Positions 37,901 to 46,280 of a stretch of DNA of 64,000 bases are shown one piece after another. Numbering within the stretch: position 1 is the stretch's first letter; every line of letters begins with the position of its first letter. Source of the DNA: Aquisalibacillus elongatus (GTDB taxonomy: Bacteria > Bacillota > Bacilli > Bacillales > Alkalibacillaceae); contig NZ_RKRF01000010.1 in assembly GCF_003843875.1 (NCBI RefSeq), positions 62,001-126,000 of the forward strand. The letters run 5' to 3'. The position numbers and the translations under genes were made by a program. A model generated the notes under the pieces. The model ran no database searches. It saw nothing but the letters and a program-made list of their open reading frames with translations, and had not been told where the DNA came from.

Positions 37901-39294
37901 AAGAAATTGGATACGATGATGGAACAGCTGAGAACGCGCGTGCTTTTTATGACGCGGGCAATAAATGGGCTGTTAAAATGTCGCTTCCAGAAGGAAAAGA
38001 CGAAGCGATTGTAACAGATGGTGTCTTCCAGTTCCATGGAACGGATTGGCCTAATCCAGGTGGAACAGACTTTGCGGTTGAAGTTTGGGATGCTAGTGGA
38101 TCTGATGGATTACCTGGAGAGAAGTTGATCGGTCCAATTGAAGCTGAGGCAATTCGCGATTTAGATCAATGGACAGTCGTTGATTTACGTGAATATAACA
38201 TTCAAGTTGACGGTGACTTCTATATGGTGTATGTCCAAACAGATGCGAATCCTGATGTTCCAGGGCTCGCTACAGATGAGAGCAGTACAAATGCAGAACG
38301 AAGCTACCAATCTGTAGGTGGAACTTGGTCTCAATCTCCTGCTGATGAAGGTAACTACATGATTCGTGCACGAGTGGATTATGCTGTAGAAGATGTTAAG
38401 TTAACAAACCCTTCTGATGGTTTAATTACAAATGAATCTGAGTTAACCGTTGAAGGTACAGCCTCTCCAACAACTACGGTTGTGATTGAAAATAACGGAG
38501 AAGAAGTTGGTCAAGTTGAGATTGATGAAGAAGGACAGTTCAGCTTACCGATTGAATTAGAAGAAGGAACGAATGAATTACAAGCTATCAACATGGTAGA
38601 TGGGGAACAAGCAAATGAAACTGATATTGTAACGGTAACTCTAGATACAGCTGCTCCTGAGTTATCGATTGAGCACCCATCAAATGGAGACATGTTAAAT
38701 AGAGAGACTGTTACAGTTGAAGGTAACGTTTCAGATGAACACCTTGACTATGTATTAGTAAATGGTCAAGAAGCTTCAATTGAGGATGGAACCTATTCTA
38801 AGCGTATTATGCTTGATGAAGGTGAGAATAACATTGAAGTTCAAGCATATGATCTTGCTGGAAACATGAGTACAGAAACGACGACCGTTGAAGTTGATTT
38901 CACCGCACCAGAAATAAATAATTTAACTCCAACTGAGGACAAAAGTGTAATGAAAGGTGAAACAGTCGTCATTGAATTCGACAGTGAAACAGACCTTGAC
39001 GCAACATTCTCAGTTCTTGCGAATTTAGTATCTGATACAAATAGTCTACAAGATACGGATGAACTTCCTATGATGGAAACAGAGGAAGGACATTATGTTG
39101 GGTACTGGACAATTCCAAAAGGGCTAGAAGGACAGAGCTTTACTATTCAAGTTAATGCCACTGACGAGTTTGGTAATGTTACAACAGCTGAAGCTGAAGG
39201 TAAAGTCAATATCGTTAAAAAAGGTAAAGATAAAGACAAAGATAACGGTGATGGCAATGGAAAAGGCAAAGGAAACGGTAAAGAAAATCAGTAG
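34972..39294 (+). CDS. Large secreted S8 subtilisin-like protease
   Basis: A 1440-residue multidomain extracellular protease like bacillopeptidase F. In order: a signal peptide (1-27), an inhibitor-type propeptide (about 45-170), a catalytic domain (about 185-500) with Asp216 (SLDTGVQ), His262 (HGHGTHVTG) and Ser436 (NGTSMAGP), a beta-sandwich (about 510-615), a MAM-like domain (about 625-775), two carboxypeptidase-regulatory-like repeats (about 815-975), a further beta domain (about 975-1135), Ig-like repeats (about 1140-1410) and a Lys/Asp/Gly tail. It is very acidic, as expected for a halophile. The tail is not an LPXTG or S-layer anchor. GGGAGGAGG precedes the ATG. Confidence 0.95.
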   Translation: MKRLKVMSIAMTISMLWTLVAPGMAFANSGDIASSLKEATNQNKISERLNDEFENDEKVTFLVKFSEKADVQKVADEAKTNAKSQGLSAFNTELAQRSSVISELKYTAKTSQADVIKFLEQAMDSGTVDDFHSYYIVNGMAVTATKEIANKLSNFHSVEKILPNETRQLYDVEIDENAEAIQSEIANVEWNVEQVNAPQVWDMGIDGSGIVVASLDTGVQWDHPALMEKYRGYDASTGEVDHTYSFFDPVNGQSSAYDDHGHGTHVTGTMVGSEPDGSNQVGVAPGAEFIGVKIFGAGGSGSDADILAGGEWILAPGGDVSKAPDVVNNSWGGGPGLDEWYRDVVTAWRAAGIFPEFSAGNTTLTNPGGPGSIAVPANYPESFATGATDASNNLASFSLEGPSPYDEIKPEIAAPGVNIRSSVPGSGYEGGWNGTSMAGPAVSGVAALLIEANAGLSVDDLEEILMSTALPLTNGDYPESPNNGFGHGLVDAYNAVSAVMDGLGTIEGTVTMDGEDTEAPTFNHEAPEQAFSEMDLDLLIEASDNISVTSVEVSYVNANGDENTVEAVRSEGNFKSGLYEATIPGEDVVEGDLTYTVTVDDFGGNTVSEEYTVSIDSGVTVGYTADFESPAIGWQVNGENISWEQGEPTSGPGDAVSGENVYATNLGGDYNNSENSTLLMPPIDLPEGESYLQFENWYNIESGWDYGNVFISHDMENWESLLELTGTDETWNTVEVDLSDYAGERVYIGFNLDSDSIITREGWYIDDVTLSDSTVGSNATIQPTDPVNIEPKDAERVDPSTIEPLMVDPKVEEFEASNDLNTLPLDAQVSVLESGKSVNTNPADGSYSFVHPAGEFTVLAEAYGFASEEQMVNLEADETVNANFVLEELPSYSVSGTVTSANSGNAIEGATLQLIEDANVEPVETDANGNYDLTAYEGEYTMKVYAQGFHSKEISVNFDENKELNIELEPMFTYPGEEIGYDDGTAENARAFYDAGNKWAVKMSLPEGKDEAIVTDGVFQFHGTDWPNPGGTDFAVEVWDASGSDGLPGEKLIGPIEAEAIRDLDQWTVVDLREYNIQVDGDFYMVYVQTDANPDVPGLATDESSTNAERSYQSVGGTWSQSPADEGNYMIRARVDYAVEDVKLTNPSDGLITNESELTVEGTASPTTTVVIENNGEEVGQVEIDEEGQFSLPIELEEGTNELQAINMVDGEQANETDIVTVTLDTAAPELSIEHPSNGDMLNRETVTVEGNVSDEHLDYVLVNGQEASIEDGTYSKRIMLDEGENNIEVQAYDLAGNMSTETTTVEVDFTAPEINNLTPTEDKSVMKGETVVIEFDSETDLDATFSVLANLVSDTNSLQDTDELPMMETEEGHYVGYWTIPKGLEGQSFTIQVNATDEFGNVTTAEAEGKVNIVKKGKDKDKDNGDGNGKGKGNGKENQ

Positions 39295-39308
39295 TATTTG
39301 AATACAAG

Positions 39309-39347
39309 GCTATCCCTGTCTACGTTCGACAGGGATAGCTTTTTTTA
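39309..39347 (+). terminator. Subtilase terminator
   Basis: GCTATCCCTGTC and GACAGGGATAGC form a perfect 12-bp stem, followed by eight T. Confidence 0.93.
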
Positions 39348-39377
39348 TTTTTTTAAATTGAAGATTCGATAATTTAA

Positions 39378-39405
39378 TTGAATATTTTGTATGTTAAAAT
39401 ATATT
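39378..39405 (+). promoter_or_regulatory. Promoter of the zinc-ribbon/pxp operon
   Basis: TTGAAT (39378-39383), 16 nt, TATATT (39400-39405), 28 bp before the first zinc-ribbon gene. Confidence 0.55.
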
Positions 39406-39433
39406 TATTGATGGTTAATAATGGGGGATTACG

Positions 39434-39829
39434 ATGAATGAGTATGTGAATCAAGAGATTGAAAGACTAAAAAGAGAGAAGTCAAAACTGTTAGCAAAAC
39501 TGGGACAATCAATCTATTATCAATATCGGATTGGACAGTTCTACAGTGAGGAACTTACGGAATTTGAAGAGAAAATTAGTTCTCTTGATGCTGAAATGTA
39601 TGAGTTAAAATCGAAATTGAATCGTGATGACTTACAATTTAGGTGTAGTTGTGGTCATGCTATTGATCTAAATGATACATATTGTTCAAGATGTGGTAAA
39701 AAGATTGAGAGTGTGAAAGAAGAAGAGACTTCATATTGCCGAGCATGTGGGACGGAGATGGCACTCCATTCTAACTTTTGCCATGTTTGTGGAAGTAGGC
39801 ATAACCAAAAGCAGGGGGTATCCACATGA
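39434..39829 (+). CDS. Coiled-coil protein with two zinc ribbons
   Basis: A 131-residue protein. Residues 1-65 form a helical or coiled-coil region (NQEIERLKREKSKLLAKLG, FEEKISSLDAEMYELKSKL). Two four-Cys ribbons follow: C71/C73/C84/C87 and C102/C105/C116/C119. Predicted cytoplasmic. Its last four bases overlap the start of the next gene (ATGA), which also begins with ribbons, so the two products probably work together. No named family. Confidence 0.8.
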   Translation: MNEYVNQEIERLKREKSKLLAKLGQSIYYQYRIGQFYSEELTEFEEKISSLDAEMYELKSKLNRDDLQFRCSCGHAIDLNDTYCSRCGKKIESVKEEETSYCRACGTEMALHSNFCHVCGSRHNQKQGVST

Positions 39830-41463
39830 TTTATTGTACGAAGTGTGGTACCGCCAATAGTCCAACGTCCCATTACTGTATACATGATGGTTATCCTTTA
39901 CATAAACCTCATGAATCGAAAGTTTTAAATCGTGAAAACTATGAATTCGAATGTCCAAACTGTGGTTCTAATAAAGTTAAAGATGCTTTGTATTGCCATT
40001 TTTGTGGAGAAACATTTGAGCAGTTAGAAGCGACACAAATGGAAGATCACAGGCAAATATCTTATAGCAGAGAAAACTTGAATTATAAGTTTGTGGGAAA
40101 GACTATGCTTAAGATGGCACCATTTGTCATTATATCTATGATTATGATTGCATTCTTAACTTACTTTTCTGTCGGTGAGGAAACAAATGGTGAACCAGGT
40201 TATGTAGATTCTCAAGAATATAATCCATCTCAAGAAATATTTTATCAGTACCGTTATATAACGTCCTCTTTTAAGAACATTAAAGATGAAATAAACCACT
40301 TCAATAGGAATAATAATAATCAAGGTGAACCTGAGCCTACCGAACTTGAAGAAGGTAATGGTATGTCACCGTTTGACCTTTTGTTGATTGCTAATTTAGT
40401 GCCGACAGAAGTAGAAAGTTCTAATTTCGATAAGCGAGAAGAGGTCATTGATTATAGTACAAAAAATACATCGTATATGGGCTTAGCTTATTACTTTGTC
40501 ATTGCGATGGTATCAATTGCGATTGTCTCTATTGTCATAATGAGAAGGGTTCAATTTAACAATTGGCAGGATTTATTACTCAAAGCTTTAGCATTTAGTA
40601 CTGTATATGCTTTGATACTATTTGTTGTAAGTTTAGTCACTCAATACACAGGTTCAATGGACGGTAGGGATTTTATTAGAGAATCATCACTTAGCTTTTT
40701 ATCTTTACACAGTTTATGGAAAGGTTTTCTTATTAGCTTTGTCGTAATATTATCCGTTTTTAGTTTTACAAGAAAAGTAGAGCTCCCTAGAGGGATTAAA
40801 GCAATTAAGTATAGCGCCATTTTATCCATGATTTTATTTTCAATTATGTTAATATTCTCCTCTATTGTTTATTTTAAAGATTTAAGACACAGTGAAGTAA
40901 TGGAACTTTTAAATGCCAATCCATCGATTTTCAGTTTAGTCATCATTGTACAAATTGCCGTTTACTTGCTTAACATTGTATTTTTAAACAAATTAGAATT
41001 TCTAAGACGTAGTGGGGATCCTAACGGCGGCGAGCCTATCGAGTTAGACGAATTACATGAGTTCTTAAATTATCATTTATTCTCGAAACCGATTGATATT
41101 CGAAGAGAATACGCTGATATCTATCAAAGTATTACAAACTATGAAACCATATATTGGTTGTTATTTGCTGTAACCGTAGTTTTTATAGTCGTTATAGCAA
41201 GACGATTTAGTGGATTAAATATTAGTACCAGATTGAAGTCAATTTTTGTTTACAGTCTCGTTGTTTCGATGATGATGGCCTTTTTAATTTATTCCGGAAC
41301 GCATTTATCTTCGTCATTAACAATGGTTTCGGAGCGTGAAGAGTTTAGAAATGAAGCTATTTTAGGAGCGTCCGCCTTCCAAATGTTCCTAAGATCATTT
41401 GGAATTGTATTCGTCATTTCAATCATCGGTTCATATTTAAAAGTCAGCAAAGAAAGGGATTAG
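39826..41463 (+). CDS. Zinc-ribbon polytopic membrane protein
   Basis: A 545-residue protein. Its N terminus carries two ribbon motifs: C4/C7/C18, where the fourth position reads His20/Asp21 instead of Cys, and a complete C43/C46/C57/C60. About eight or nine membrane segments follow (first near 94-115), with an external loop (about 117-190) rich in Asn, Glu and Pro. The fold resembles zinc-ribbon stress or sensor membrane proteins, but no function is known. pxpB starts one base after its stop, so it appears to be in one operon with pxpBAC. Confidence 0.8.
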   Translation: MIYCTKCGTANSPTSHYCIHDGYPLHKPHESKVLNRENYEFECPNCGSNKVKDALYCHFCGETFEQLEATQMEDHRQISYSRENLNYKFVGKTMLKMAPFVIISMIMIAFLTYFSVGEETNGEPGYVDSQEYNPSQEIFYQYRYITSSFKNIKDEINHFNRNNNNQGEPEPTELEEGNGMSPFDLLLIANLVPTEVESSNFDKREEVIDYSTKNTSYMGLAYYFVIAMVSIAIVSIVIMRRVQFNNWQDLLLKALAFSTVYALILFVVSLVTQYTGSMDGRDFIRESSLSFLSLHSLWKGFLISFVVILSVFSFTRKVELPRGIKAIKYSAILSMILFSIMLIFSSIVYFKDLRHSEVMELLNANPSIFSLVIIVQIAVYLLNIVFLNKLEFLRRSGDPNGGEPIELDELHEFLNYHLFSKPIDIRREYADIYQSITNYETIYWLLFAVTVVFIVVIARRFSGLNISTRLKSIFVYSLVVSMMMAFLIYSGTHLSSSLTMVSEREEFRNEAILGASAFQMFLRSFGIVFVISIIGSYLKVSKERD

Positions 41464-41464
41464 C

Positions 41465-42163
41465 ATGCAAAAGATTTTTCCATTAAATGACCAGTCTATA
41501 ACGGTTTCGTTCGGTGATGTCATTGACTTAAACATTAACCGGAACGCGCAGCAGCTTTATCGAAAGATATTAGAACTAAATGACCCTTATATCATCGATG
41601 TCGTGCCTACTTATACAAACGTGACTGTGTTTTTCAACCATAAATTGATTAGTTACAACGAAATGGAAGACAAACTTAAAGGCCTGATTGAAGAATTAAC
41701 TAGTCAGTCTGATGAAGTGAAGACAAAAATCATTCATATTCCGGTGTATTATGATGGTCCAGATTTAGAACGTGTAGCTCAATACAATCATATAACGACT
41801 GATGAGGTCATTAAGCGTCATGTGGATGGTCAGTATCAGGTTTATATGATTGGGTTCCTGCCAGGTTTTCCTTATTTAGGTGGCTTAGATGAACAGCTCG
41901 CCACTCCAAGGCTAAACCAACCGCGACCGAAGACACCGGCTGGAAGTGTCGGAATAGCTAATCACCAAACAGGTATTTATTCAGTCGAATCACCTGGTGG
42001 GTGGAATATTATTGGGTATACACCTATTTCGATTTTTGATTTAGAAAAAGAGCAACCTTTTTTATTTCAAGCAGGTGACGTCCTAAAATTTTATGAAATA
42101 AGCAAATTACAACTTGATGAAGGACAACAGCCAGAAGTGGAGTGGTTAGATGAAAACTATTGA
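41465..42163 (+). CDS. pxpB: 5-oxoprolinase subunit B (KipI family)
   Basis: A 232-residue protein with the KipI/PxpB cyclophilin-like fold: GFLPGFPYLGGLDEQLATPR, RPKTPAGSVGIANHQTGIYS and SPGGWNIIGYTP. PxpB, PxpC and PxpA together cleave 5-oxoproline to glutamate with ATP. In B. subtilis KipI also inhibits the sporulation kinase KinA, a second possible role. The last 14 bases overlap pxpA. Confidence 0.93.
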   Translation: MQKIFPLNDQSITVSFGDVIDLNINRNAQQLYRKILELNDPYIIDVVPTYTNVTVFFNHKLISYNEMEDKLKGLIEELTSQSDEVKTKIIHIPVYYDGPDLERVAQYNHITTDEVIKRHVDGQYQVYMIGFLPGFPYLGGLDEQLATPRLNQPRPKTPAGSVGIANHQTGIYSVESPGGWNIIGYTPISIFDLEKEQPFLFQAGDVLKFYEISKLQLDEGQQPEVEWLDENY

Positions 42164-42908
42164 TTTAAACGCCGATTTAGGTGAAAGCTTTGGGATCTAT
42201 TCGTTTGGACACGATCATGAACTTCTAGATGTGGTCAGCTCTGCCAATGTAGCTTGCGGATTTCATGCTGGAGATTATCAAACGATTCCTAAAACAATCC
42301 AATTAGCGAAAGACAAAGGTGTTGCTATAGGAGCACACCCAGGATTTCCTGACCTAAAAGGTTTTGGTCGGAAGCAATTAGATCTTAACTTAGATGAAAT
42401 ATATGACTTGGTTGTTTACCAACTCGGAGCGTTTCAAGGATTCGCTCAACTTTATGGACTTGAAGTTCAGCACGTAAAACCGCATGGCGCTCTTTACAAT
42501 ATGGCAAATCGAAATTACGAAATGGCTCAAACGATTGCACAGGCGGTATGCGATTTTAACCCTAAATTGAAATTGTTTGGATTATGTAATAGCTTCTTAG
42601 TTGAAGCGGGGAGAGAAAAAGGGTTAGATATTGTGCAGGAAGCATTCGCAGATCGGACTTATACTGAGGAAGGCCTTTTAATGCCTCGTCATGAACCGGG
42701 TAGTGTCAAACATCAATTAGAAGATATTGTCGAACAAGTGATAAACATCGTTAAAAACGAACGAGTACTGACGAATAATGGGACATACGTGAAACTTAAC
42801 GCAGATACAATCTGTCTTCATGGGGATACACCTGAAGCAGCCCAAAATGCTCGACTCATTAAACAGGCTTTAGAAGATGAACAGATTCAGATCAAATCGT
42901 TAGAGTAA
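42150..42908 (+). CDS. pxpA: 5-oxoprolinase subunit A (LamB/YcsF)
   Basis: A 252-residue LamB/YcsF protein: MKTIDLNADLGESFGIYSFG, SSANVACGFHAGD, GAHPGFPDLKGFGR and HVKPHGALYN are the family signatures. It provides the ring-opening subunit of bacterial 5-oxoprolinase. GGAGTGG before its ATG lies inside the end of pxpB. Confidence 0.95.
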   Translation: MKTIDLNADLGESFGIYSFGHDHELLDVVSSANVACGFHAGDYQTIPKTIQLAKDKGVAIGAHPGFPDLKGFGRKQLDLNLDEIYDLVVYQLGAFQGFAQLYGLEVQHVKPHGALYNMANRNYEMAQTIAQAVCDFNPKLKLFGLCNSFLVEAGREKGLDIVQEAFADRTYTEEGLLMPRHEPGSVKHQLEDIVEQVINIVKNERVLTNNGTYVKLNADTICLHGDTPEAAQNARLIKQALEDEQIQIKSLE

Positions 42909-42919
42909 GGAAGATGATA

Positions 42920-43777
42920 ATGTTAGAAGTTTTATCACCAGGTGTTTATACATCTATACAAGATCAAGGTCGACTAACGTACCGTTCATACGGTGTGCCT
43001 ATATCAGGTGCGATGGATTCATATGCGTTTGAATGGGCGAACGCACTAGTTGGAAATAACCAGCATGAAGCTGCCATTGAAGTCATGTATGGTGGCGCTA
43101 AATTTAAGATCTTAGAAGATGTGACAGTGTCTATCACTGGGGCACCTATGACTCCAAAAGTAGATTGCGAATTTGTTTCAATGTGGACCCCGATACAACT
43201 AAATAAAGGCCAACAATTATCGTTAAAAGGAACTAATTCAGGTGTCATCACATATATCGCATTGGCTGGCGGTGTGGATTCGCCAGAATATCTCGGTTCG
43301 CAATCTGTTTATGAAAAAGCCGGATTAGGTCGAAGATTAAAGAAAAAGGATCGTCTTTCAATAAAATCGAATCATGTTCTCCAGTCATTAAATATTCCAC
43401 ACAGAGAGATTCCCACTTATACTAATGAAGTGACGTTAAGAGTTGTTCCGAGCCACCATGAATCATTATTTGATGAATTATCTATAAAGGCTTTTTATTC
43501 TACTAGCTTTACTGTTACAAAAGGTGATCGCATGGGAGCTTTATTAAAAGGTGATCAAGCAATTGAACTAAGAAAGCCAGTTGATATTATCTCCGAAGCC
43601 GTGACTTTTGGAACGATACAGGTTCCGCCGAGCGGTGACCCTGTGGTGCTATTAGCGGACTCACAAACAACAGGAGGCTACCCAACGATAGGAAGTATTA
43701 TGACAGAAGACCTTTGGCGAATGACACAAATTCCTCCAAATGGTAAGGTAAGGTTTAAACGATGGAATTTGAGGTGA
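42920..43777 (+). CDS. pxpC: 5-oxoprolinase subunit C (KipA family)
   Basis: A 285-residue KipA/PxpC protein: SPGVYTSIQDQGRLTYRSYG at the N terminus, GVPISGAMDSYAFEWANALVGN, and LLADSQTTGGYPTIGSIM near the end. It partners PxpB; in B. subtilis KipA counteracts KipI. The ATG at 42920 is 6 nt after GGAAG; the ATG at 42914 is too close. No kipR-like regulator is seen nearby. Confidence 0.95.
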   Translation: MLEVLSPGVYTSIQDQGRLTYRSYGVPISGAMDSYAFEWANALVGNNQHEAAIEVMYGGAKFKILEDVTVSITGAPMTPKVDCEFVSMWTPIQLNKGQQLSLKGTNSGVITYIALAGGVDSPEYLGSQSVYEKAGLGRRLKKKDRLSIKSNHVLQSLNIPHREIPTYTNEVTLRVVPSHHESLFDELSIKAFYSTSFTVTKGDRMGALLKGDQAIELRKPVDIISEAVTFGTIQVPPSGDPVVLLADSQTTGGYPTIGSIMTEDLWRMTQIPPNGKVRFKRWNLR

Positions 43778-43801
43778 AAAAATTAGAAAGGAGGAAGCTC
43801 G

Positions 43802-44797
43802 TTGAAAGCGATTGTTCATAAGGAACTAAAGGGACTTGAAGGCTTAACAATTGAAGACGTACAAGAACCTTTAGTTGGACCAAACCAAGTCAAAGTTAAA
43901 TTAAAAGCTGCTGGTATGAACCGTCGGGACATTGCGGTTACTAGCCGTCATCAAGTGGAAGATGGTCCACTCATTCTTGGCTCAGACGGTGCGGGTGTAA
44001 TTACAGAGATCGGTTCTAACGTTCAGGATTGGCATATAGACGATGAAGCTGTGATTAACCCAGGCTTAGGTTGGGATAGGATTAGCGAAGCTCCGCCAGA
44101 AGGGTTTGAAATTCTAGGTTTACCAGATGATGGAACGTTTGCAGAGTATATCGTCATGGACGCTGACCATGTAGAGCGGAAGCCTGAACATTTAACTTGG
44201 GCTGAAGCGGGAGTATTGCCTTTAGCAGCACTGACTGCTTATCGAGTGTTATTTACACGTGGAAAAGTGAAGCCAAATGATACGGTCATGTTACCAGGGA
44301 TCGGAAGTGGTGTGCTGACGTTTGTGCTGAAATTCGCTAAGGAAGTTGGGGCACGAGTTATCGTAACCTCTAGAAGCAAGGAAAAGCTAGAGAAGGCTAA
44401 GTCTTTAGGGGCTGATGTAGCCATCGATACGCATAGTGACTGGAATGAAGCGTTAAAGGATGAATCAGTCGATTTATTAATCGAAAGTGTAGGTAAGGCG
44501 ACATTTAATAAATCGTTAAAGATCATTCGAAAAGGTGGAACCATTGTGACGTTCGGTTCTACAACTGAAGATAAAGTTGAGATTGATATTAGGCACTTCT
44601 TTTATGGGCAGTTTAATCTATTAGGCTCAACGATGGGAAGTGCAGAAGAATTCAGAACGATGTTAGATTTAGTGAGTGAGTACCAAATCAAGCCTGAGCT
44701 AGACCGGACGTTCAGGTTAGATGAGTATGAAGAAGCATTCAATTATTTAAAAGATACGAAAAATTTCGGTAAAATAGGTTTTCAAATAAATGCTTAA
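43802..44797 (+). CDS. Zinc-free MDR/quinone oxidoreductase
   Basis: A 331-residue medium-chain dehydrogenase/reductase: a GroES-like N-terminal domain with LGSDGAGVITEIG, and a Rossmann domain with GIGSGVLTFVLKFAKEVGARVI. The usual catalytic and structural zinc cysteines are absent, so a quinone oxidoreductase-type enzyme using NAD(P)H is likely. The substrate is unknown. The TTG start follows AAAGGAGG, 24 bp after pxpC, so it may belong to the same transcript. Confidence 0.85.
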   Translation: MKAIVHKELKGLEGLTIEDVQEPLVGPNQVKVKLKAAGMNRRDIAVTSRHQVEDGPLILGSDGAGVITEIGSNVQDWHIDDEAVINPGLGWDRISEAPPEGFEILGLPDDGTFAEYIVMDADHVERKPEHLTWAEAGVLPLAALTAYRVLFTRGKVKPNDTVMLPGIGSGVLTFVLKFAKEVGARVIVTSRSKEKLEKAKSLGADVAIDTHSDWNEALKDESVDLLIESVGKATFNKSLKIIRKGGTIVTFGSTTEDKVEIDIRHFFYGQFNLLGSTMGSAEEFRTMLDLVSEYQIKPELDRTFRLDEYEEAFNYLKDTKNFGKIGFQINA

Positions 44798-44804
44798 AAA
44801 TTGT

Positions 44805-44849
44805 AACCTCCTTCGATCTAATACGACTAGTTAGATGAAGGAGGTTTTT
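44805..44849 (+). terminator. Terminator hairpin holding the next gene's SD
   Basis: AACCTCCTTC (44805-44814) pairs with GAAGGAGGTT (44837-44846), and ATCTAA pairs with TTAGAT inside; one base is bulged. T residues follow. The right arm is also the ribosome site of the lipoprotein gene starting at 44853, so transcripts arriving from upstream would either stop or have this site masked. Confidence 0.75.
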
Positions 44850-44852
44850 CTA

Positions 44853-45812
44853 TTGAAAAGATTAACCCAAATATTTATCTTAGTTGGACTAATTTTAGTG
44901 ACGGGCTGTGGATCTTCTCAGTCTGATGGCAGTATGCCTGATGAGCATGAAGACCTGAATACGTTTGAAGGTTATGTAGCTGATTTGGATGAAAATAGAG
45001 TTCTAGTAACTGAGAATAGATTATCAAAACCGTTTCATGAAATGAAATTTGAAACCGTAAACCAAGAGGCAGGCAGTGCTGTTTATTTTAACTTAGATGA
45101 CGTCGATGACCAGATGAGAGAGTCACTGATGTTTGGTGAGAAATTAAAGGTAAAAACAGGTGCGATTGCAGAGTCATATCCAGGACAAGGAAAGGCGTTT
45201 GACATAATTAGAGAAATTGATGAACCAAATGATTTATTATTTATACACGGAGACTATGAAAATATCGCATACATTCATCATTTAAAGGACGGAAAGACGC
45301 TTAGAATCATGGCCTATACTGTAGAAGGGGACCCAACTTTTGAGGTGATAAAGCCAAACGAGGATCATTTTAATGTGTATATGGATAACACCCAGGACGG
45401 ATTTAGTTCAGAAAAAGAAGTAAAATCAGTGACATGTCAGTCGATCGAGGAGAGTTTTCAAGAACAACAAGTTCATATTAATTTAACAGAGTGTAGCGAT
45501 GAATCTGGTATGATTCCAATCTTAAGTGCCCCTGTGGATCAAGTCATTTTACCAGAACAACAATACCGTCAAGTGACAATCAACATTGATGGGACAACCG
45601 AATATGAGACAACAGAACAAGATCAAATTACTGATATGATCAATAGCATTGAACAAGGCAAAAAAACATCAGTTGTAGCCATGACGCTCCCAAAACCAGA
45701 AGGTAAGATTACATTTCACGGTGAACTTACGAATGTCACATATGATCTTTATAAAGATGGTAGCATAATCGCACATAACGTTTATATACAGTCAAATATA
45801 GTAGTAGAATAA
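44853..45812 (+). CDS. Lipoprotein of unknown function
   Basis: A 319-residue protein from a TTG 8 nt after AAGGAGG. A lipoprotein signal ends in LILVTGC with Cys19. Two segments of about 75 residues start with similar patterns (NTFEGYVADLDENRVLVTEN), suggesting an OB-like or DUF3221-type fold near residues 35-110; this is tentative. The rest is acidic, with 'QVILPEQQYRQVTINIDG' and 'SVVAMTLPKPEGKITFHGEL'. Surface-anchored; role unknown. Confidence 0.78.
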   Translation: MKRLTQIFILVGLILVTGCGSSQSDGSMPDEHEDLNTFEGYVADLDENRVLVTENRLSKPFHEMKFETVNQEAGSAVYFNLDDVDDQMRESLMFGEKLKVKTGAIAESYPGQGKAFDIIREIDEPNDLLFIHGDYENIAYIHHLKDGKTLRIMAYTVEGDPTFEVIKPNEDHFNVYMDNTQDGFSSEKEVKSVTCQSIEESFQEQQVHINLTECSDESGMIPILSAPVDQVILPEQQYRQVTINIDGTTEYETTEQDQITDMINSIEQGKKTSVVAMTLPKPEGKITFHGELTNVTYDLYKDGSIIAHNVYIQSNIVVE

Positions 45813-46262
45813 TTGTATTGTAAAATAAGTTAACGAAGCTTTATAAGTTGGGTATAACAATGATTTGGTTTAAAATTGTCTAAATAATAATAGCTAGAGC
45901 ATTTTCCGATTCAGGAATTTGCTCTTTTTTTGTATTTATGTGCTGTAATTGGGTCAATATCCCGTTTACAAAAAATTCAGAACATGGTATTTAAAATATA
46001 ACTCCACATTTTATGATGAAAGCCGATTTTAATAATAGATCTTAAATTAGTTCATCCACCGTTTCATTATTGATTGCATTTGAATATATAAAGTATATGA
46101 AGGTTGCTAATTGTTAGGTAGCAAAGTGGGACATGTTAATTCCTTCAAGCTCCTAATTTTGCAGCTTTCTAATAGAGAAAAAAATGGTATATCCAATCCT
46201 AAAGTTATATATCGTGTAATATCAGGACCATTTCGAATTGGCTGGGTGAATCAGATATAAAG
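45813..46262. other. Intergenic region with one terminator
   Basis: A stem of AGAGC...TTCC with GGAA...GCTCT and a seven-T tail at 45896-45931 ends the lipoprotein gene. The remaining 330 bp are AT-rich without a supported ORF. A small TTGCTA/TAGCAA inverted repeat is near 46108. The next gene's promoter is presumably here, but none is clear. Confidence 0.5.
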
Positions 46263-46280
46263 ATAAAGGAGGGATGGAGA

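Noticed and set aside
44853..45812. Assigning the lipoprotein firmly to DUF3221
   Set aside because: Only a weak pattern near residues 35-110 suggests it; kept as unknown.
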